Below, one piece after another: positions 10,175 through 21,939 of a stretch of 64,000 bases of DNA (the first letter of the stretch is position 1; each line of letters starts with the position of its first letter). Position numbers and translations under genes: made by a program. The notes below the pieces were generated by a model that made no database searches, was not told where the DNA came from, and was given only the letters and a program-made list of their open reading frames with translations. Source of the stretch: Pohlia nutans (lineage: Eukaryota; Streptophyta; Bryopsida; Bryales; Mniaceae). The stretch covers positions 13,911,501 to 13,975,500 of the forward strand of contig CM040094.1 in the NCBI GenBank assembly GCA_022496805.1, written 5' to 3'.

Positions 10175-13100
10175 CTAAGGTTGTTTCTTCAAAGGAAATG
10201 GGCCAAGTACATTTTCTCGTAGACAATAATCTAATGCTACTGCTGCAGTTATGAAGATGAGTACACTCTCTCCAGTAACTAAGCTTGCCTTAAGGATATT
10301 ATCGATGCCCGTTTCTGGAAATCCTGCAAGAGCTTGTGTAGCATATCCAGCACCTGTGCAAACATTGTAAACAAAATTTAGATTGAACATAGACAATGAT
10401 CTTGTGCAACATTCTCTCAAATATAGTAACTTATTACCACCATAAAAAAAATTAGTTCATTAAGTGAAATAGAAGGTCCGTAGTGATAGTTTGATTCAAA
10501 TTACTTGGGTTATTCTAATTATTGTGTATTCAATTACTTCTAGTCTACTCATTGTCTCATTTAGTCCATTTTACATTTTCATATAAATAGCACTCTCTCT
10601 TGCATTTTCATCAGCTATTCTTCTAAGTCTTCTAAGCCTATAGTACTTTCCAGAATTAGTTCTTTCATATCCGTCGCTATCATTGAGAAAATCAACCATT
10701 CTCTCATTGTGTCTTCTAAGGTTGAAACACCCATTCCCGACCAGGTACACAAAACCAACCACTCTAGATTCTTGCCTAATTTCTAGATTTTGAAAGGGAA
10801 GATGTACCTCATTTGTACATTAGAGCATATGATCAGTTTTTGGTGAACCTACAACTTCCATTTTGAAATTTTTTACTTATTCAAATAATTATCAAAAAAT
10901 AAATAAAAAAATATGAAAACTTCTTAATATTTTAGTGCTAAAAGAGAAAATAATCAAAATATCGATTCATCTATCCCCAAGTATAGTACATGTCTTATTT
11001 GATCGATTTTAGGTGTCTTGACCTTAGGTCTCCCTAATTTTATCAGTCGGCTTGTTAGAATAAAGCTAGCATTCCACTATCCCACTTCTATTGAACGACA
11101 TGAACAAACGGAAACCATTCTCTCACCTCTAACTAAACCAAATGCAGCGGCAACGCCGGATTTGAGCTGCAAATTGCCCAGGTCTCGACGAATGGCATAT
11201 CGGTAGGTCACACCGAACAAGGCACAGCTGACTAAAATGCCAACTTGACTTACAAGAGCCCCCAAAGTCAAACCTCCATCAACGGCAATTGTGAAGGGGA
11301 GGCTGGCGAAAGTGCCAGCAATTGCAGAGACAACTGCTGCCTGTACCAAAAACGTGGAACCCGTCAACTCAAAAACATGCAAGCTTCCTACAGAAGCTGT
11401 CAAAACTTTCGTTTGTTTAGACTTATCCGTAAACTAAAGGGTTGAGTGGGCCTTAGTTTGACTAAAATTTGGAGAAACGAAAACTGTTGAGAGAAATTCT
11501 AGGAAATCAAAAGAATGGGTAAGTGGGGATGGTCTAGGTATATATAGCGAGAATCTATTGTCAAAAAAGGGGCTAGCAATGGCCTTCTTCATGTGTGAAG
11601 GTGAATAATAGAAACTTGGGTGAGAAGTTTTTTAGCACCAGTTTTGATGCTTTCAAAGTTTGCATCCACTGTTTTTTTTAAGTGCCGGACACATGTTTTT
11701 TTTGAGGATTGATGTCACTATTCACTCAAACTATGGTCCACTCACCCACTTTTGAGGGACTTTACGGATAACTCTTTTATGTACAAGCCAAAACTGTCAA
11801 AACTTTTATTCCTCCATGGCAGCTATGAACTATAAATGGTATCTACCAAGCCTCACTAATACCTAAATAGGGTGGGTACCTATGCACCAGTGATTGCATG
11901 CGCACCAAAATCAATTAGGAGCGGTAATAGGAATCAACAATGAAACTCCATGTTCCTATGATTGCTCACCAAAATCAATTATGTAGGAATAATGAAATTA
12001 AAGACCCGTGTTAAAGAACGCTTTGTTGAATAAAAGTAAATTTGATTTTTGAGATTATGGTGGAACATATGAAACAGGGACATTGTGGTTACCCTAAATT
12101 TTGTAGGTAAGCATATGTGTACCTTGCCAGACTCAATACGCTCTGCATCTTCATCAATATCGGATGCCTCCCACTTGCCAGAGAGCTCAGTGCCACTGGT
12201 ACCAGCCCGAGCCATCACCAAGGCAAGTTCAGCTGCCCTCACCTCTGCTTCGGCCTTCAGAACCTCCTCTTCTATTTCTGAAACCTTCAAAGATGAACAC
12301 TGCTTAGAGGCTAAACATTCGATCCATCTATTATATTAGATGCACATTGTCATCACGACCCTGTTGTCACAAAAACAGTCATGTTTTCATCCTAAATGTT
12401 TCATCATGTCATCTGAATGTTTTTCATCCGGTTCATATTCTCCTACGTTCAATGTTGAAGTGCAACAAGTCTGTGCTAGTGTATTGAATGCACCGTCCTC
12501 TTCATCTGAACGTTAGCTGATTCTCTGAAAGTAAATCCTGGTGAAACTGAAAACTTCAACAGCTTGTACACCTGATTGGTTTCAACAACGGACTACAGTA
12601 AGATCTTCGTCATGATACTAAGAGCCGTTTTAGATTGCACAATGCAACAAGCTTATAATTTGAACCAACATCAAGTGTTGAAATAACAAGCTTATAATAA
12701 GGTTGTTATTTCAACCCTAAACCCTAAACCCTAAACAGTAGGGTTGAAATAACAAGCTTATAATAATCCATCACGTTTATAATACCTTTCAACGCTTTTG
12801 ACGTAACAAGTGTCCAATCCACCAGGTTGCTTGAAACTTTGTTATCTCAAATAGAAGCCACGTAAACATCACATCTTCATGCTCATTCTTGCTACTTGGA
12901 GTAAAGGAGGTTAAAAGTGTCCATAGCTTAATAAAAATAATCCCTTAAGTACTGCGATAAAATCCAAGCACTCGACTTCAAACCCTAGAGACAGATCATT
13001 GTGAACGTTTGTAACATCCAGATGCTTGACAATTATTGAATTATCTTACCGCACAATCAGCGACTTCCTGGTCGGCATCCAAGCGCTGAAGAAACGATTG

Positions 13101-14068
13101 CAACTCCTCCGCTTTCTTCTCCCGACGATTCAACTCATCCAGCTCTCTCTTCTTATCAGAGACACGCTTTGTAGCTTCAGCCAAGTCTTGCAACAGCGCC
13201 TGTTCAGGAGGCAAAATGCTTCCAACGTTGAGATCAAGAGGGGACAAAAGTGAGCAGATGAATCTTCATAGTATGAAAATGAGTCACTAATCACGATCAA
13301 TGTTCAACGTTGAAAACCATTAACCCTAAGCGTCTAAAACGCCATCTGCATCACTGAACTTTACAACGGTGGCATTTTCTCGGTTTTCTGATTACAATAC
13401 ATCATTCTAAAGCTCTTGTTCTTTGCTACAAGATCAGCAGTGTCGACTGTGTCAAACTGAAGTCATTTTCGCACAAACAGATGATATGCAGCAGGGGGTC
13501 CAATTTTCCTACACTACAGAGAATACACAGTGGACGTTTAGGGGTCAAACCTTCCCCGCAAACCCTAATTCTTTCATATTGTCATTTTTACAACGGTGGC
13601 ATTTTCTCGTTTTACCTCGGTTTTCTGATTGCAATACATCATTCTAAAGCTCTTGTTCTTTGCTACAAGATCAGCAGTGTCGATTGTGTCAAACTGAAGT
13701 CATTTTCGCACAAACAGATGATTTGCAGCAGGGGGTCCAATTTTCTACACAGTGGACGCTTAGGGGTTAAACCTTCCCCGGAAACCCTAATTCTTTCAAA
13801 ACGATATGAGCCATAAAACCTAAATGTAATGTGCATCAAGTACCTTCGATTCATCGCTTTCCAGAGCTTTTCGAAACTCCGACTCCAAATCCAGAGGATT
13901 GTTACCGACCTCTTTTCTGCCATCCGCATCCTCTTCTGCCTTGCATGCCCGCGTGTGTTGTGTCCTTCTAAGGCCAATTCTTGGACTTCCTTGCAGTGAT
14001 TTTTTTCCTGTGAAGGCGAAGCTTATGCTGCAGGCGGGTGAGAGCGAGCACACGCCCATTGCGGCCAT
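10175..14068 (-). CDS. Plastid-targeted coiled-coil membrane protein
   Basis: Five exons join in frame on the minus strand: 13844-14068, 13050-13199, 12123-12284, 11127-11367 and 10175-10353, giving 318 residues. The start is the first ATG of exon 1. Residues 1-45 are rich in Ser, Arg and Thr, as in a chloroplast transit peptide. Residues 75-165 form a highly charged helix (DKKRELDELNRREKKAEELQ and EIEEEVLKAEAEVRAAELAL), probably a coiled coil. Three hydrophobic segments follow at about 184-205, 211-233 and 290-308, with a conserved-looking YRYAIRRD...LKSGVAAAFGLVRG block between the last two. I recognise a conserved plant type but cannot give a function. The start of exon 4 is chosen for phase and is the least certain edge. 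Confidence 0.7.
11420..11774. mobile_element. MITE with TTATCCGTAAA ends in an intron
   Basis: Ends GACTTATCCGTAAAC and GGACTTTACGGATAACTC match the foldback at 37444-37820. The interior is not a foldback here. It lies in the intron between exons 3 and 4 of the plastid protein gene. No clear target duplication. Confidence 0.5.
12677..12766. repeat. Interstitial telomere-like repeat between direct repeats
   Basis: CCCTAAACCCTAAACCCTAA sits at 12715-12734 within an inverted repeat (GTTATTTCAACCCTA at 12705-12719, inverse at 12740-12754). A perfect 24-bp direct repeat starting GTTGAAATAACAAGC flanks it at 12677-12700 and 12743-12766. Confidence 0.7.
13320..13548. mobile_element. TTAA MITE in an intron of the plastid protein gene
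   Basis: Begins TTAACCCTAAGCGTCTAAAA and ends CAGTGGACGTTTAGGGGTCAA, the last TTAA now TCAA. It is the same family as 5307-5564. Confidence 0.65.
13549..13770. repeat. Tandem second copy of the MITE plus flank
   Basis: ACAACGGTGGCATTTTCTCG through CGCTTAGGGGTTAA repeats the 13320 element without its left end. The downstream flank ACCTTCCCCG-AAACCCTAATTC also follows each copy. This is a local tandem duplication, not a second insertion. Confidence 0.65.
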
Positions 14069-15176
14069 GATTTTTTTTTGAGCAAGAAAGCTTCGCTGCG
14101 AGGAGGAGGCTCTTCACGCCATCGCCACTGCAGAACTGCTGTCAAGCAGAAGCCACACGGGTTTAGGTCCCACTTTATCCACTCGAATGATACTTGGACC
14201 TTCATCCTTCTATTAATAGTATATTATCCATGTCGTCAAAAAAAAATATACGGAGTACTATTTTTCATAAACATGTCAATTTCATTCCAAATTCCAGCTA
14301 TGACCGTAGGTCGGAGTTGCTTTACAAAAATGGTATTGATTATAGGTTTTATTTGTGGCTTTTCAACAGTTGTAGGGTTTGTAAGTGAGCAAGCCACTCG
14401 TGAGCCGGCGATCAAAAGTTTTAGGGTAGGATTTTTTATGATGTAACATTTTTATTATGTAACTTAATCTTTCACATTCTTGAATGATCTTCCTATAAAT
14501 GTTCTATTCCGTCTTCAAAAACCAGTATATGAAGTAACTGAGCCTTTTACATTTTATTCAAATTCATGGCCTTTCACTTAGTTCAGAGAGAAGAGAAGCT
14601 CTATTTTTTATCTCATCTTGTACAACTTTATCTCAATTGATAATTATACTATAGAGAAATGGAGTAAAATGTAGGAACATGGTCCATCCTATCAGTGAAT
14701 TATTGAGATTTTCTGAAGAGTGTACGAAATTCAACATGCATATTTAAAAAAAGTGAGGCTTGGTTCAGACCTCATGATAGATGAAAATTCCTTCTCTTGA
14801 AATAGGTGAAATTTTGGTTTCATCTAGTACATGATTCAAATCCCTCTTCTTTGCTACCACATCACAATATGATTCTCCACGTAGGTGAACGAACATATAA
14901 GAAATTTGAGACCACTCTAAGGGAGTGGTCTCAATCTTGTCCACTAAATAAGCTTTATTGCACGAGCTCCTTCTACTATAATGATGTGATAAGTAAACTG
15001 GAGGACAACACATTAGATGAGTGAGTGCAAAGAGTGTTTTGTCTAAGCGATGATCTCAATTGGGCCGAAGAGATTCATTGAATATGAGCACGATATAGAG
15101 ATACCTTGATACATCCCTCTACGACTAAGTTTAGGAAGGGTTTGGTATCTTAAAAATTGATGAACAATAATGATTA
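14069..15176. other. Intergenic, no gene seen
   Basis: The 5' flank of the plastid protein gene lies at the left. ATACGGAGTACTATTT at 14249 looks like a Stowaway end fragment. A GAGACCACTC/GAGTGGTCTC inverted repeat occurs near 14910-14932. No coding region is supported. Confidence 0.35.
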
Positions 15177-15869
15177 AGGTAGGATGTCCTAAAACCATCA
15201 CCACCCCCAATTTTGACATGTAGACCTTTCTTGGGGCACCACAGTTGAGACTCAAAACCGCTAATTTCACTATTCAAGTAAACCAATGGCATGCCAAGCA
15301 TTGCGAAGAAATAGTTGGTGGTTTTGGGTATCATTATGAGTGAAAATTAGTACCACATGGTGTGAACATGGGGAAACCTACAGGTTTAATTTGGGTGACA
15401 AAGTTTTTTCTTAGGGGAGGCACTCCCTTGTATATTTTGCATGCACCTGCGATAATGACCTATTTATTTGGGGGGTTATTTACCTTGCAAAAGGTATTAT
15501 AAGGTGATGGTATTTTACATGTAAAAAGCCTGAGAATATTATATGTGATGGTATTTTACATGTAAACATGTTTCATTTTTAAAAAATCCCCTATTTTACA
15601 TGTACATCTTTTACAAAATTTATCTACAATGAATATATTAGACCCTATTTTTTATCGCACATTGTTTCTAAAAAATTTGCCAATGAACCCCCCGAGAGTT
15701 TTTTTCACTTCAAAAATTTGTATCAATTTGAATATTGGGAATTAAATTGCGAAAATTTGTGCATTTCGTGAGAAATCTTCTTCCAAATGACTGAAAAATG
15801 TTTCTCATAAATAACCTTGTTAAAATGAGGCCATATTTATTAAGTTGGTGGTTTTAAGACATCCTGCCT
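15177..15869. mobile_element. TA MITE (AGGTWGGATG family), enlarged copy
   Basis: Ends AGGTAGGATGTCCTAAAACC and GGTTTTAAGACATCCTGCCT with TA at 15175-15176 and 15870-15871. It is larger than the 400 bp copies because of added AT-rich sequence around 15400-15830. Confidence 0.7.
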
Positions 15870-15879
15870 TACATGTGTA

Positions 15880-16840
15880 CAGTGGGGTACCAATCAAAAT
15901 GTCGTCTTCGAATTCGCAGTGAGACAAATTTCAGTACTGCCAACTTTGAAAGCCTTCTGAGATCTCAAAAATTGGTATTTGACCACAAAATTTTTACCAA
16001 AGAATTATCTTTAAGTTAGTTATACGTTTGCCAAATTTCAAGGCCAAAAGATTCACCAAAAAAAAGTTATTCAAAATCTACCAACATTGGTAAATTTCCA
16101 CACCTGCCAACTTTAATAGCCTCCCAAAGCTTGAATTATTATTTTTTGGCCATGAAATTCTTGGAAAAAAAACCTATTTATGTTAATAACATATGCTAAA
16201 AATTTCAAGGCCAAAAGATTAATACAAAAAAAGATATCAACAATCTACCAACATGTGTAGTTGTGGGAAACAACGGGGAAAAACTACACACATTGGTAGA
16301 TTGTAAATATTTTTTTTTGTATAAATTTTTTGACCTTGCATGAATGTTGTTATCATAAAGAGCATGATGTGCCAAAAATTTCATGGTAAATAGACAATTT
16401 CTCAGCCGTTGGGAGGGTGTCAAAGTTGGCAGCAAAGTTTCCCCCATTGTTTCCCACAACTACACATGTTGATAGATTATTGAAATCTTTTTATTTATTA
16501 ATATTTTGGCCTTGAAATTTTTATCATATGTTATTAACATAAATATGTTTTTGTTCCAAGAATTTCATGGCAAAAAAATAATAATTCAAGCTTTGGGAGG
16601 CTGTTAAAGTTGGCAGCTGTGGAAATTTACCAATGTTGGTAGATTTTGAATAACGTTTTTTTGGTAAATCTTTTGGCCTTGAAATTTGGCATACATATAA
16701 CTAACGTAAAGATTATTCTTTGGTAAAAATTTTGTGGTCAAATACCAATTTTTGAGCTCTCGGGAGGCTTTCAAAGTTGGCAGTACTGAAATTTTTCTCA
16801 CTGCGAATTCGAAGACGACATTTTGATTGGTACCCCACTG
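15880..16840. mobile_element. Long-palindrome MITE derived from the 33313 Tc1 element
   Basis: Ends CAGTGGGGTACCAATCAAAA and inverse, with TA on both sides. Two arms of about 450 bp are near-inverse copies, repeating the CTACCAAC..TGT and TTGGCCTTGAAATTT motifs of the 33313-37094 arms. No transposase remains, so it is an internally deleted derivative. Confidence 0.75.
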
Positions 16841-18108
16841 TACATAATTTATTATTATTTTTTTTGATAGATTTGGGTGTCATCTTGTGTGAAAGTTCAA
16901 GAGTCGGCAAAGCTCATCCGAGAGTTGGCCAATTAAAGAAGCCATACCTTCCAAGTACACTCAACTTCCTAGATGGAGATAGGGAAAAAGCCATACAAAA
17001 TACTGTATAGAAAAATAAATTTGTGAGACTCCTTTATAGTATCCCTTCCTTTGGGGGGCTTTAACCCCTAAATGCCGCCCTGTCCAAAATCTGACTTATG
17101 AATGCAACTCACTATTCAATTCCAACTACTACATTGACGATTTTCATCTAACTATTTTCATGAAAGGTTTTTGTTGGTCATGCCACCTCTTCAAGTTAAA
17201 TTTAGATCATTCAAACTCTTTTTGGATTTTATATGGGGTTCCAACTACAAAAAGAGTCGTCAAAACAATTCATTGTGTAGTGTATTACGGAGCTTTTTGT
17301 TCTTTCGACTTAAACTAAACTTACACTAGTATGAAAATGAGTTCTATTGTTGCATTTGAGCATAACTAACAAAATGAAGCATACCAAGTCTAGTTCAGTT
17401 CTACTCCACTTAGAAATTTTGGAAAAGTGTAAAAATTGAGTGTTTTATTGAAGTTACAAGTTCAATATGTATTACCATGGTGCAAGAAAAAATGACCAAG
17501 TTTAGAAATGAAGAAGTCAATTTATCAAAGAAATATTGTAGTAATGATACTATTAAAATTTATTTAGAATTCTTTTATGTAAGCTTGAGAAGCATTCCAC
17601 CTACACTTTGTTATTCATCACTATTATTTACATTTTTCGTCAAAAAAATCATACTATTCTAGGCATTTCTATAATTATTATGACTATGACTATAGAAAAA
17701 CTTTGAAAAATCTTATAAATTCATTTTTGTTTAAATAATTATGAAAAATTAGTGTAAATTGATTTAACAATGAATTATACAAGAAAAATACCAAAAAAAT
17801 CAATACATTTTAAAACGTGAGAAATTGATGGAGTTTGACCGAGTAAATGTAGAGTGGAAGTTTAAGGATTAGTTGCAAATCATAACTAAATTGTGGTCCC
17901 ATTGCAAAAGGGTGTTGATTCCCATGCATTATTATGCTATATATTGGATGTAGTGTTCCAATGACAAATGGAAAATTTATAATAAACATGACATGCGAGC
18001 TTATGTCCTTTTCATCAGTTGGAAGTAAAAATGACAAGTAGCAAACTCCTATGTATTGTAGGGACATTTAGTGTGGGGAATGAAGTTTGCTAGTGGCAAA
18101 AAAAATTA

Positions 18109-18529
18109 CTCCTTCCGTCCCAAAATGATCTTCCCGTTAAACAAAATGTTCTGGATTAAGGTTGAAAATAACAATTTTGAAACCATTTTTGAGCTAGAAG
18201 TAGAGTTTAGTGCACTCTTTTATTCCTTAAAATTTGAGTTTAAGATTCCTTTTGAAAGTGTAGGTTTGGAGCATTGAAAAGTGGGATTTTTGGCCATTTT
18301 TGAGGAGCACCGGTGGCCACTCATTTCCTTAGCTGACTTGGTTCTTCTCAGAACATTCATCCATTTTTATCTGGATTCATTCATCCATTCATCCAAAATA
18401 TTCATCTAATTTTCCAATTTTCATCCAACAGTTCAGAAATCATTCAATAAATTTCATCCATCCACCAGGAAGATCATTTTGGGACAACAAATGCAAGCCA
18501 ACAGGAAGATCATTTTGGGACGGAGGGAG
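18109..18529. mobile_element. Stowaway MITE
   Basis: Ends CTCCTTCCGTCCCAAAATGA and TCATTTTGGGACGGAGGGAG, with TA on both sides (18107-18108, 18530-18531). This is the classic CTCCCTCCGTCCC plant Stowaway terminus. The 421 bp interior is AT-rich with CATCCATTCATCC repeats. Confidence 0.85.
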
Positions 18530-19028
18530 TACTAATTACTTTTTATTTTTATTTTATTTTTTTTCTTCATTCATTTTGGTGTTGTTCAACTATGCGTTGT
18601 TGATTTCGATATTGTGTATGATTTAAAGGGTTTTTATTTTTCCTTTTCCAATGTATCTTTTCATTTTCTAATTGTCGTTGTCGTTGTGGATTGCAACATT
18701 TAGATGAACGGTTGTTAAAACATCTACTTTTTTGACGGAATTCTATTGAAAAGAATGATTTAGTACAATTTACATGGTTGAAAGTTTTAAATATTATAAA
18801 ATAAAGATTTATGGGAAGAATTCCCTAAACATTTAACATATGTGACAAGCATGTCTCTTATCCTTATTGTTAAATAATATGTGACGAGCACGTCTTTTAT
18901 CTTTATATGTTAAATATTTAGGGAATATTAAATATGAGAAAAATAGATGCCAAGAGAAAATCAATAAACTCAACCTTAAATGACTTTTCCCCGCCCTACC
19001 TTCCTATCGAGAGATCTTTTCAACTCGA

Positions 19029-19244
19029 ATGCTAAACACCGCTTATGTGGTAGAGGAAGGGACGGGTGAGATGTACCGGGCCTACGACATGACCGATCAA
19101 CGGCGCATACCGCTTAGGATATCGCATTCAACTGACGAGGCTTTGAAGTTGCATTGCGCTCAATGTCCATTTCATATGTGTATAAAGTTAGAATTTGGGC
19201 GTGAAGAAGGACATTTTTTGTTCTCTTCTTTATGGTCGAGATAG
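19029..19244 (+). CDS. Small uncharacterised reading frame
   Basis: A 71-codon ATG-started frame with more GC-rich, protein-like composition than its surroundings, including TGEMYRAYDMTDQRRIPLRI and a CAQCPFHMCIK segment with three Cys and a His. It lies 0.8 kb upstream of the PLATZ-like frame on the same strand and could be an upstream exon of it or a captured gene fragment. No family recognised. Confidence 0.25.
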   Translation: MLNTAYVVEEGTGEMYRAYDMTDQRRIPLRISHSTDEALKLHCAQCPFHMCIKLEFGREEGHFLFSSLWSR

Positions 19245-20036
19245 CAAGTTCTTCTCTCCACCCTTTTGGCGGGTTTTTTAGAAGGGTTAGATGATTTCAA
19301 GTGCTTTTGAGTTTTAAGAGTGCGAAGGTGACAAAATTCACAGCATTGCATCTACTCTTTGCAAGTTTGCAAGTCTCTTAAAAGGTACTTTATATTCCTG
19401 ATCTTTGCAACTGATTTTCTCTTGGCATCTACTTTTCTCATAGCATTCATAAAAACTTGCGACATTGCTTTTATGATCTTATGCGCTTTTCCATACAAAC
19501 AGTTCATTTTTCCTTACTTTTGTATTTACCTTTGACGTTTATTAATCTTCGTTTAGTTGTGCCTCCCACAAAGAGTGCTTCCAATTGCTAGTTTATTTTA
19601 TGATTGATTATAAATTTGCTTTTGCAATTTTATTATCGGTTGAAGGTTTTGTAACTTTTGTTACATTTGTAGGTTTTTTTCTTAGGAATTTCTAAAAATT
19701 GTACTACCGTAGATTTGCTTTGATGTTTGAAATTGTAGTAATATGATTGTACATTCCACATCTAATTGCTTTTCATTGTCAATAATTGACATTACATCTT
19801 TGTTAGTGTTCATTTTTATTTTATTTTTGTCAAAATTTAAGAGAATTCTTTCTTTTACAATATGCATCCTTGTAGTCGACGCCACACTCACTATCATAAA
19901 TGGTCTTAATTATTTTCATGATCAATGGAACCTTTCACCGATGATCAATGCTCATTATTATTATTTCTTTGTACATTGTTCAAGATCAATTTACTACGTT
20001 GGATTGGAATAATCTTTTGATACAAGGTTAAAGTCT

Positions 20037-20696
20037 TTGATTTCTCCATCACAATGGCTCTTGGAGAGAGTTGTGACCTTTGGAAGGGATCTTCCAAGGA
20101 TCGAGGCCAAGGTGAAATGTCAAGATTGTCAATCGCAGCGGTCATGCAACAACCATTATTGTCTTGCGTGTAAAGAGGGTGGATTGTGCCCAACCAAGTT
20201 CAAGGCAAACCAACCGCATAACCATCATCCGTATTTGCAAGTGCGTCAACTCACGTATGAGAATGTAGTAAATGTTGACGAACTTGAGGCGTTCTTTGGA
20301 GCTAATGCTCATAAAATACAGAAGTTTAGAGGGAACAATAAAGACACCGTAAAACTAAAAATGTCTGAGAGGTTTGAATGGTCTAAAGCGCCAGCTAGTG
20401 CCAATATAAAAGACAATATCATATGTGGAGGGTGTAATGTGCCCTTTACAAAGACAACTAAATCACAAGAAGGAGCAATAGTGTGTTCAACTGAATGTTT
20501 GATAATCTACGCGGAGCAGAATCATCAAATGGGCCTTCTCAAGTCGGAAGATGGCGTGGAGTTACAAAGGCATGACTATGAGTATCCATTGACAGGCCAG
20601 GAAAAGATCGACTTCAGGCTTCATGCAAGGGGCCGTTTACCTATTCCTTTTGGATATACAGATTTAGATTTATTGTACGAGGAATTTGATAGATAG
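20037..20696 (+). CDS. PLATZ-like zinc-binding protein, probable 3' exon
   Basis: About 215 codons end in TAG at 20694-20696. The order CNNHYCLACKEGG, then H..H..LQVRQLTYENVVNVDELE, a K..K...V.L segment and CGGCNVPF...AIVCSTECL follows the plant PLATZ domain (zinc-dependent A/T-rich DNA binding), with its Cys/His pairs and final CS..C. The frame has no ATG before the domain, so the true start is probably in an upstream exon. The tail past residue 165 (QMGLLKSEDGVELQRHDYEY) is not the usual PLATZ tail. PLATZ proteins repress transcription from A/T-rich DNA; that role is from the family only. The frame may lie in a TTAA-ended element. Confidence 0.6.
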   Translation: MISPSQWLLERVVTFGRDLPRIEAKVKCQDCQSQRSCNNHYCLACKEGGLCPTKFKANQPHNHHPYLQVRQLTYENVVNVDELEAFFGANAHKIQKFRGNNKDTVKLKMSERFEWSKAPASANIKDNIICGGCNVPFTKTTKSQEGAIVCSTECLIIYAEQNHQMGLLKSEDGVELQRHDYEYPLTGQEKIDFRLHARGRLPIPFGYTDLDLLYEEFDR

Positions 20697-20940
20697 AAAG
20701 AGTAAAGTCAAAAGTTGAAAGATCGATAGAATATGTCTATATTTTTGTCAACACTCAAGATTTATTCTTTTGAATATATTCTATTCATTTGGTCAAATTT
20801 GTCTGAGATGATTATATACTAAATGAAAATTTAAAGACGTGGTAACCAGACCATTGACTATGAAGTGATTCTTTTTAGACCAACATCACTACATTACAAG
20901 GTTTTGGTACAAACATACTATCTGCATTTATTTATCATAG

Positions 20941-20942
<2 letters not shown>

Positions 20943-21001
<59 letters not shown>
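20943..21001. repeat. (TA)n microsatellite
   Basis: About 29 uninterrupted AT units downstream of the PLATZ-like frame. Confidence 0.95.
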
Positions 21002-21002
<1 letters not shown>

Positions 21003-21404
21003 CAACCGATACAAAAATCATATTTAGTTCCAAAAAAATGATTGTGCTACGACAAGCGCCCATTTTGCTACTAGTAGGCTATTTATGCTAGTCAATAACA
21101 TCCAATGCATTTCATTTCATTAAAAATCTCAAAATTTTACTTGTATTAATAAATACTAATTATTACATTTTGTAATTGATATGAGTTTTCATTCAAATCA
21201 CTGCAAAAAATCATAGTAATTTCAAATTTTCACCAATTTCTTTAAAAATTCATGATTTTTAATACACATGGCTTCACCTGCTAAAAATATAAAATTGAAT
21301 TCTCATCCTATTTACCATGACAAAATTGAGTGCGACAGGTACAACATGATTCTATGGTCATAGGCCCATGCATTTAGGGGTTAAGAGGATTCTGACTTTC
21401 TCTA

Positions 21405-21822
21405 AGGTAGGATGTCCTAAAAGCACCACCTCCCCCAATTATGACATGCATAGTTTTCTTGGGGCTACCACAGTTGAGATTCAAAACCACCAATTTCACT
21501 ATTCAAGTAAACCAATGGCATGCCAAGCATTGCAAAGAAATAGTTGGTGGTTTTGGGTTAATTCATGAGCAGAGTTAGGAATAACAAAGTGTGAACTTAG
21601 GAAATTGGTATGTGATGTATCGGTCAGAGGTTACTTTCCACTTTGAAATTTTGTACTAGGAAACTAAGGAGTATAAAATTGACAATGTGAACTAGATGTT
21701 GCAAATTTTTGCAATCCTCATCAAAACCTATTTCGAATGCAGTCATATATATTTTTTCGAATTTAGCACTGCCAAAAAATAGACTAGATTGCTTAAGTTG
21801 GTGATTTTAGGACAACTAACCA
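21405..21822. mobile_element. TA MITE (AGGTWGGATG family)
   Basis: Ends AGGTAGGATGTCCTAAAAGC and GATTTTAGGACAACTAACCA with TA at 21403-21404 and 21823-21824. It lies just downstream of the oxidase gene. Confidence 0.75.
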
Positions 21823-21939
21823 TAAGCCAATATCAAAATCATGTCTACAACTCCAAAATGTTAGAAATTTTGTGTCGGTAATTAATTGATAAACCTGCAA
21901 ATCGTATGTCAGTGCAGAGGTCTGACACCCGGGCGCTAG

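Larger units (their letters stand above)
17061..21384. mobile_element. Possible 4.3 kb TTAA element carrying a PLATZ-like frame
   Basis: The sole TTAACCCC end at 17061 (TTAACCCCTAAATGC) and the sole unmatched end at 21370-21384 (GCATTTAGGGGTTAA) are 15-bp perfect inverse copies. Twelve of those bases are common to the whole TTAA group, so the pairing rests on three extra bases and on the lack of other partners. Inside are a Stowaway MITE, a 71-codon frame, a PLATZ-like frame and a TA microsatellite. It may instead be two unrelated half-elements around a host gene. Confidence 0.35.

Noticed and set aside
10571..10762. Extra exon of the plastid protein gene
   Set aside because: Exons 4 and 5 already join in phase without it and its frame lacks conserved character.
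12715..12734. Chromosome end
   Set aside because: Only three telomere-type units occur and ordinary genes continue on both sides.
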